Positions 16,634 through 19,628 of a stretch of 19,628 bases of DNA are shown here, piece by piece (the first letter of the stretch is position 1; every line of letters begins with the position of its first letter). Location of the stretch: positions 1 to 19,628 of the forward strand of contig JAEZZN010000070.1 in NCBI GenBank assembly GCA_023418535.1, given 5' to 3'. Made by a program: the position numbers and the translations under genes. The notes below the pieces were generated by a model. The model searched no databases. It worked only from the letters and a program-made list of their open reading frames with translations, and was not told the DNA's origin. This DNA comes from Bacillota bacterium. GTDB taxonomy: Bacteria > Bacillota_A > Clostridia > Tissierellales > Peptoniphilaceae.

Positions 16634-17208
16634 TATTTTCCTACTGCATATGATTTAAGTAATTTCATTTCAGCTAATATATCAACTAGTTTTATAGGAA
16701 TATATCCAGCAAAAATTAAGGTTGAGATCATTCTTACTACGAAGAATAGAAGGATTATTGGTAATGATAATTTACCATATCCTGATCTAATGAAAGACCA
16801 TATAAATGATGTGATACATGTACCAATTGCTGCTAAGTATACAGTTTTATGGTCCCATTTTTTATATCTATATCCTGCAAATACAAGTTCTGCTCCTAGC
16901 CCTTGTACTATTCCAGAAACTATAACCATTGGACCGAAAAAGTTTCCTAAAAGTACTTCTATAACCGCTGCTAACACTTCTGTAATAACAGCAACTCCTG
17001 GTTTTTGAATAATGTACGCTGCGAATGTTACTGCCATTAACCAAATACCGAATACAATCTCATGTCCCATAGAACCTATTCCCATTGGAGTAAAGAAACC
17101 TACTAATGTAGTTGAAAAATATACTACACCTAGATAAACAACTCCTAATACAACTGATAAAATGGATACCATGATAACATCTTGTAAAGTTAAAGTATTT
17201 TTTTTCAT
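16633..17208 (-). CDS. ykoE: ECF transporter S component (YkoE), thiamine/HMP specificity subunit
   Basis: This 191-residue membrane protein has about five or six hydrophobic segments and is the substrate-binding subunit of the ECF importer. Seen: LTLQDVIMVSILSVVLGVVY at the N-terminus, FTPMGIGSMGHEIVFGIWLM, GVAVITEVLAAVIEVLLGN and GIVQGLGAELVF, all typical of the YkoE family. The substrate is predicted to be thiamine or its pyrimidine precursor hydroxymethylpyrimidine, supported here by the TPP riboswitch at the operon head. It starts 1 bp after the ykoF stop, with GGAGG inside the end of ykoF, and overlaps ykoD by one base. Confidence 0.93.
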   Translation of the reverse strand: MKKNTLTLQDVIMVSILSVVLGVVYLGVVYFSTTLVGFFTPMGIGSMGHEIVFGIWLMAVTFAAYIIQKPGVAVITEVLAAVIEVLLGNFFGPMVIVSGIVQGLGAELVFAGYRYKKWDHKTVYLAAIGTCITSFIWSFIRSGYGKLSLPIILLFFVVRMISTLIFAGYIPIKLVDILAEMKLLKSYAVGK

Positions 17209-17209
17209 A

Positions 17210-17824
17210 TTAATCCTCCACTGTTGGACTATTTACAGAAATAGTAAAGTGAATAATATAGTGTGAAATTCTGTCCTCTAAATATTTTGTAATTTCACCA
17301 AAATAATCAAAAATATCTTGTATATCGCCTTCTAATCTTGTAGCGTAATGTATGGATTTAGGATTTAATCCTTTATCTTTTGCACGGTCTACTATGTCAT
17401 AAATTTCTTTCATATAATTATCATTTCCCATTGGATATAAAGAGAATTTGCATAAAGCTGGGAAGTGTTTGTCTTTTATTAATTCTTGATTAGGTGATTT
17501 ACCTTCTATTCCCATTTTTACATCCCCGCTACTATCGCCAGGACATCCTTTTGAAATTAGTCCTTCCATTGTCATATGAATATCTTCTTTGTAAGCATTG
17601 ATAAATAAAGCTTCCACAGCATCTACAACATATTCACTCTTACCTCTATAAATGGTAGATAGGGCGTCGGTTTCTGACCATACATTTGAGATATCTGTTT
17701 TCTCTAAAGCAGATAATATGATATCCACAAAATTATCAGTCATAGGATATAAAGAAAATCTACATCCTGTAATATTACTATCAATGTCGCAAGTTAAGTT
17801 TTCTTGGTTTAAATCTTTACTCAT
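17210..17824 (-). CDS. ykoF: Thiamine/HMP-binding protein YkoF
   Basis: This 204-residue protein is built of two related halves, each opening with the same motif: CRFSLYPM (21-28) and CKFSLYPM (125-132). This matches the tandem ferredoxin-like domains of B. subtilis YkoF (about 200 residues), which binds thiamine-type ligands. There is no signal peptide, so it is cytoplasmic. It may hand off or buffer the imported vitamin or pyrimidine; that role is inferred. First gene of the operon, with AGGAGG seven bases before ATG, directly after the riboswitch-controlled terminator. The reverse-strand frame at 17652-17837 is a shadow. Confidence 0.92.
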   Translation of the reverse strand: MSKDLNQENLTCDIDSNITGCRFSLYPMTDNFVDIILSALEKTDISNVWSETDALSTIYRGKSEYVVDAVEALFINAYKEDIHMTMEGLISKGCPGDSSGDVKMGIEGKSPNQELIKDKHFPALCKFSLYPMGNDNYMKEIYDIVDRAKDKGLNPKSIHYATRLEGDIQDIFDYFGEITKYLEDRISHYIIHFTISVNSPTVED

Positions 17825-17845
17825 TTTTTCCTCCTAAAATTTTGT

Positions 17846-17879
17846 ATAAAAAAAGACTACCTTATAGGAAAGTAGTCTT
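17846..17879 (-). terminator. Riboswitch-controlled intrinsic terminator
   Basis: On the minus strand AAGACTAC (17879-17872) pairs with GTAGTCTT (17860-17853) around an 11-nt loop and runs into TTTTT. It lies between the TPP aptamer and ykoF, 29 bp before the ykoF start. It is the OFF state of the expression platform. Confidence 0.9.
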
Positions 17880-17970
17880 AGCAATCAACTTATAGCATTT
17901 TAAATAATAAAATATATATCTAAATATCATAGATAGATATATAGATAAAATTGATTTACTTTATTAATTA

Positions 17971-18062
17971 TAGACTTTCTTCCCTACGTTGGTTTTAACC
18001 AAATCAGGTTCTATGGGTCTAGATTACTCTATCTCAGCTAATAAGCTCCCCCGAAATTATCT
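17971..18062 (-). ncRNA. TPP riboswitch (THI element)
   Basis: On the minus strand the conserved blocks appear in order: GGGGGAGC (18053-18046), GCTGAGAT (18038-18031), ACCC (18017-18014), GAACCTGAT (18011-18003), the P5 hairpin GGTTAAAACC, and CGTAGGGAAG (17987-17978). These are the pyrimidine- and pyrophosphate-binding helices of the thiamine pyrophosphate aptamer. High TPP should stabilise P1 and allow the downstream terminator to form, switching off ykoFEDC. Confidence 0.95.
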
Positions 18063-18093
18063 TTTTTCTATATCAAGGTTAACATAGTATCTT

Positions 18094-18122
18094 TTATAAT
18101 ACAAATGTTATGTTATTATCAA
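18094..18122 (-). promoter_or_regulatory. Promoter of the ykoFEDC operon
   Basis: On the minus strand TTGATA (18122-18117) is followed after 17 bp by TTATAA (18099-18094); TATAAA one base further on is an alternative at 18 bp. The transcript would start near 18085, just before the riboswitch aptamer. Confidence 0.5.
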
Positions 18123-18193
18123 ATATTTATCATATTTACTTTCTTAAGCGTTTTGAGAGAATACATTGATAAATAGAGTTAAAACTTTAGTTA

Positions 18194-18202
18194 TGCTATA
18201 AT
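18194..18202 (+). promoter_or_regulatory. Extended -10 promoter of the YjdM-like gene
   Basis: TGCTATAAT contains a TGn extension and a perfect TATAAT (18197-18202). The -35 is weak. It lies 92 bp before the preferred start codon and diverges from the ykoFEDC promoter. Confidence 0.55.
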
Positions 18203-18227
18203 TAAAACAGGATAAATCTTGATAACA

Positions 18228-18257
18228 GCTATTCTAAGATAAGTTTAGAATAGTTTT
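18228..18257 (+). terminator. Leader hairpin ahead of the YjdM-like gene
   Basis: CTATTCTAA (18229-18237) pairs with TTAGAATAG (18245-18253), extended by a G-T pair, with a 7-nt loop and followed by TTTTATT. It lies inside the predicted leader between promoter and start codon, so it could be a weak attenuator or a transcript-stabilising hairpin. No known riboswitch aptamer was recognised ahead of it. Confidence 0.5.
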
Positions 18258-18293
18258 ATTAAAATAAATTTTTAAATATCAATGGAGGTTTGT

Positions 18294-18626
18294 ATGATAG
18301 AATGCCCTAAATGTGGAAGTGAATATGGATATAGTGATGGTACAGCATACAATTGTCCAGAATGTTTTCATATTTGGACTGAAGCAGATCTTGAAAAAGA
18401 ATTAGAATCTAAGAAGAAATTTGATAGCGTGGGAAATGAATTAAATGAAGGTGATGATGTGACTATAGTTTTAGACTTAAAACTTGGTGGCGACACTATA
18501 AAAAGAGGAACTAAAGCTAAGAATATTCAATTCCTTGATAAAGAAGTGGATGGTCATGATATTCAAGGTAGAGTAGATGGTTTTGGAAATTTATATCTAA
18601 AGACTTCAGTTGTTAAAAAGCTTTAA
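18294..18626 (+). CDS. yjdM: YjdM/PhnA-like zinc-ribbon protein
   Basis: This 110-residue cytoplasmic protein has an N-terminal zinc ribbon with Cys4, Cys7, Cys21 and Cys24 (CPKC ... CPEC). The C-terminal SH3-like domain contains FDSVGNELNEGDDVTIVLDLK and IKRGTKAKNIQF. This is the standard YjdM architecture. The older name PhnA, from the E. coli phosphonate region, is misleading because the protein is not a phosphonate hydrolase; its function is unclear. The start at 18294 is chosen because GGAGG (18284-18288) lies five bases upstream. The ATG at 18282 overlaps that ribosome binding site. No phosphonate genes are nearby. Confidence 0.9.
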   Translation: MIECPKCGSEYGYSDGTAYNCPECFHIWTEADLEKELESKKKFDSVGNELNEGDDVTIVLDLKLGGDTIKRGTKAKNIQFLDKEVDGHDIQGRVDGFGNLYLKTSVVKKL

Positions 18627-18705
18627 TTGTTAAATATTTTAGATTTAGTATATATGAAATAAAATTGAAGGGTCTTAAATAGTAATAAAGAAGGGAGTTT
18701 CAACG

Positions 18706-19449
18706 ATGGATAAAAATAACTATGACGCAGTATATGATATTATTTTAAGCTCTAACAATATTGTTTTCTTTGGTGGAGCAGGTGTGTCAACAGCGAGTGG
18801 AATCCCTGATTTTAGGTCAGCAACAGGTTTGTATAATAGAAAAAATGATACAGGGTATAGCCCGGAATATATGTTGAGCCATGATTTTTTAATTGATAAT
18901 CCAGAAGGGTTTAGTAAATATTATAAAGAAAATTTAATCTATGAAGATGCAAAGCCAAGTATTACTCATAAGGTGCTTGCAAGATTAGAAAAAATGGGTA
19001 AGTTAAAGGCTGTTGTTACACAAAATATAGACAGTCTTCACCAAATGGCTGGAAGTAAAAATGTATTAGAAATTCATGGAAATTTAAGAGATTATTATTG
19101 TATGAATTGTGGAAAAGAATATGAAGCAAAAGAAATTCTTTCTACTAAAGGGGCAAATTACTGCGATTGTGGTGGTTATATTAGACCTGATGTTACACTT
19201 TATGGAGAAGGTTTGAATCAAGATATTGTAAATCAAGCGGTAATTGCTATTGCAAATGCTGATGTATTAATTATAGGTGGGACATCCCTAGTTGTATATC
19301 CTGCAGCAAGTTTTATTAATTTTTATAGAGGAAATAAATGTATACTAATCAATAAAGAACAAGGTGGAAATGATGGAATAGCGGACTATCTCATCCATGA
19401 TGATTTAGAGAAATTCTTTAGAGGATTGGAAGAAATGTTGGATAAATAA
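18706..19449 (+). CDS. cobB: Sir2-type NAD-dependent protein deacylase
   Basis: This 247-residue sirtuin removes acyl groups from lysines using NAD and releases nicotinamide. Seen: GAGVSTASGIPDFRS (24-38, NAD binding), TQNID (105-109), catalytic His124 in EIHGN, a zinc site with Cys132 and Cys135 (CMNC) and Cys153 and Cys155 (CDC), RPDVTLYGE, and GTSLVVYPA. The CxC second half of the zinc site is common among Firmicutes sirtuins, as far as I recall. The N-terminus is compact, as in short bacterial class III/U sirtuins. A GAAGGGAG ribosome binding site precedes the ATG. It lies 79 bp after the YjdM-like gene with no clear terminator between, so cotranscription is possible. Confidence 0.95.
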   Translation: MDKNNYDAVYDIILSSNNIVFFGGAGVSTASGIPDFRSATGLYNRKNDTGYSPEYMLSHDFLIDNPEGFSKYYKENLIYEDAKPSITHKVLARLEKMGKLKAVVTQNIDSLHQMAGSKNVLEIHGNLRDYYCMNCGKEYEAKEILSTKGANYCDCGGYIRPDVTLYGEGLNQDIVNQAVIAIANADVLIIGGTSLVVYPAASFINFYRGNKCILINKEQGGNDGIADYLIHDDLEKFFRGLEEMLDK

Positions 19450-19452
19450 GGT

Positions 19453-19498
19453 AAAAACAGTAAATACATTCTGAAATCATAGTGTGTTTACTGTTTTT
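19453..19498 (+). terminator. Terminator after the sirtuin gene
   Basis: AAAAACAGTAAA (19453-19464) pairs with TTTACTGTTTTT (19487-19498). A further TACA/TGTG gives about 16 bp with one G-T pair around a 14-nt loop. It begins 3 bp after the stop codon. Confidence 0.8.
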
Positions 19499-19512
19499 AA
19501 TGGTTCTAAAAT

Positions 19513-19553
19513 ATCTGTTGGGGGTGCTGACTCCTAGCAGATGTTTTCTTTTT
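19513..19553 (+). terminator. Second, strand-specific terminator-like hairpin
   Basis: ATCTGTTGGGGG (19513-19524) pairs with CTCCTAGCAGAT (19531-19542) over 12 bp, three of them G-U, with a TGCTGA loop, and is followed by GTTTTCTTTTT. On the minus strand the three wobbles become A/C mismatches, so it is built to fold in plus-strand RNA. Confidence 0.65.
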
Positions 19554-19565
19554 AAAACAAAAAAA

Positions 19566-19620
19566 TTGCACTTATTCGTAAAATTCCTTAAAATTTAATC
19601 ACGACAACTAAAGAAAGGAG
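19566..19620 (+). promoter_or_regulatory. Promoter and ribosome binding site of a gene beyond the window
   Basis: TTGCAC (19566-19571) and TAAAAT (19589-19594) are 17 bp apart. GAAAGGAG (19613-19620) is a strong Shine-Dalgarno. The final eight bases contain no complete start codon, so the gene should begin at or just past the window edge on the plus strand. Confidence 0.6.
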
Positions 19621-19628
19621 AACAAATA

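Noticed and set aside
19513..19553. Riboswitch for the gene beyond the window edge
   Set aside because: The hairpin lies upstream of the predicted promoter of that gene, and no conserved aptamer blocks were recognised.
1..19628. CRISPR arrays, tRNA or rRNA genes, prophage genes, complete insertion sequences
   Set aside because: No regular spaced repeats, cloverleaf-like sequences, rRNA-like GC-rich blocks, integrase or transposase frames were seen on either strand.

Overview
The window comes from a low-GC Gram-positive bacterium. It has strong AGGAGG-type ribosome binding sites, tight promoters, T-tailed intrinsic terminators, a sortase-type surface protein with Cna-B domains, and a Bacillus-like ykoFEDC operon under a TPP riboswitch. 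Base composition and the surface protein style suggest an anaerobic coccus of the Peptoniphilaceae type (Anaerococcus, Peptoniphilus and relatives). That placement is inference. No tRNA, rRNA, CRISPR array or complete mobile element is visible.

Region 1 (1-6351) looks like a defence-type neighbourhood. It opens with a full-length type I restriction HsdR subunit; its HsdM and HsdS partners are not in the window and presumably lie upstream. A structured intergenic stretch follows, with a 17-bp perfect stem-loop and two almost identical palindromes spaced 33 bp centre to centre. Next come a small DUF898-like membrane protein, a PD-(D/E)XK nuclease-superfamily protein of the PDDEXK_4 kind, and a WYL-domain transcriptional regulator. 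The nuclease and regulator read as a two-gene unit separated only by a hairpin. This pair is the best candidate in the window for a poorly described system.

Region 2 (6352-9155) holds a cytoplasmic WG-repeat protein and, convergent to it, a membrane-anchored alpha/beta hydrolase of the monoacylglycerol lipase/S33 type. A long bidirectional terminator separates them.

Region 3 (9156-14383) is dominated by a 1603-residue secreted surface protein: signal peptide, acidic stalk, beta-helix region, several Cna-B-like domains, and a C-terminal wall-anchor-like tail with a non-canonical sorting motif. It has a good extended -10 promoter with a palindrome just downstream. After its terminator lies a cluster of hairpins resembling an IS200/IS605-type end.

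Region 4 (14384-18122, minus strand) is the ykoF-ykoE-ykoD-ykoC operon. It encodes an ECF-type importer for thiamine or its pyrimidine precursor (HMP) plus the YkoF ligand-binding protein. The leader contains a promoter, a TPP riboswitch, a matching antiterminator strand and an intrinsic terminator, so the full transcriptional switch can be read from sequence.

Region 5 (18190-19628, plus strand) carries a small YjdM/PhnA-type zinc-ribbon protein with a hairpin in its leader, a Sir2 NAD-dependent deacylase, two consecutive terminator-like hairpins, and the promoter and ribosome binding site of a gene that starts just beyond the window.
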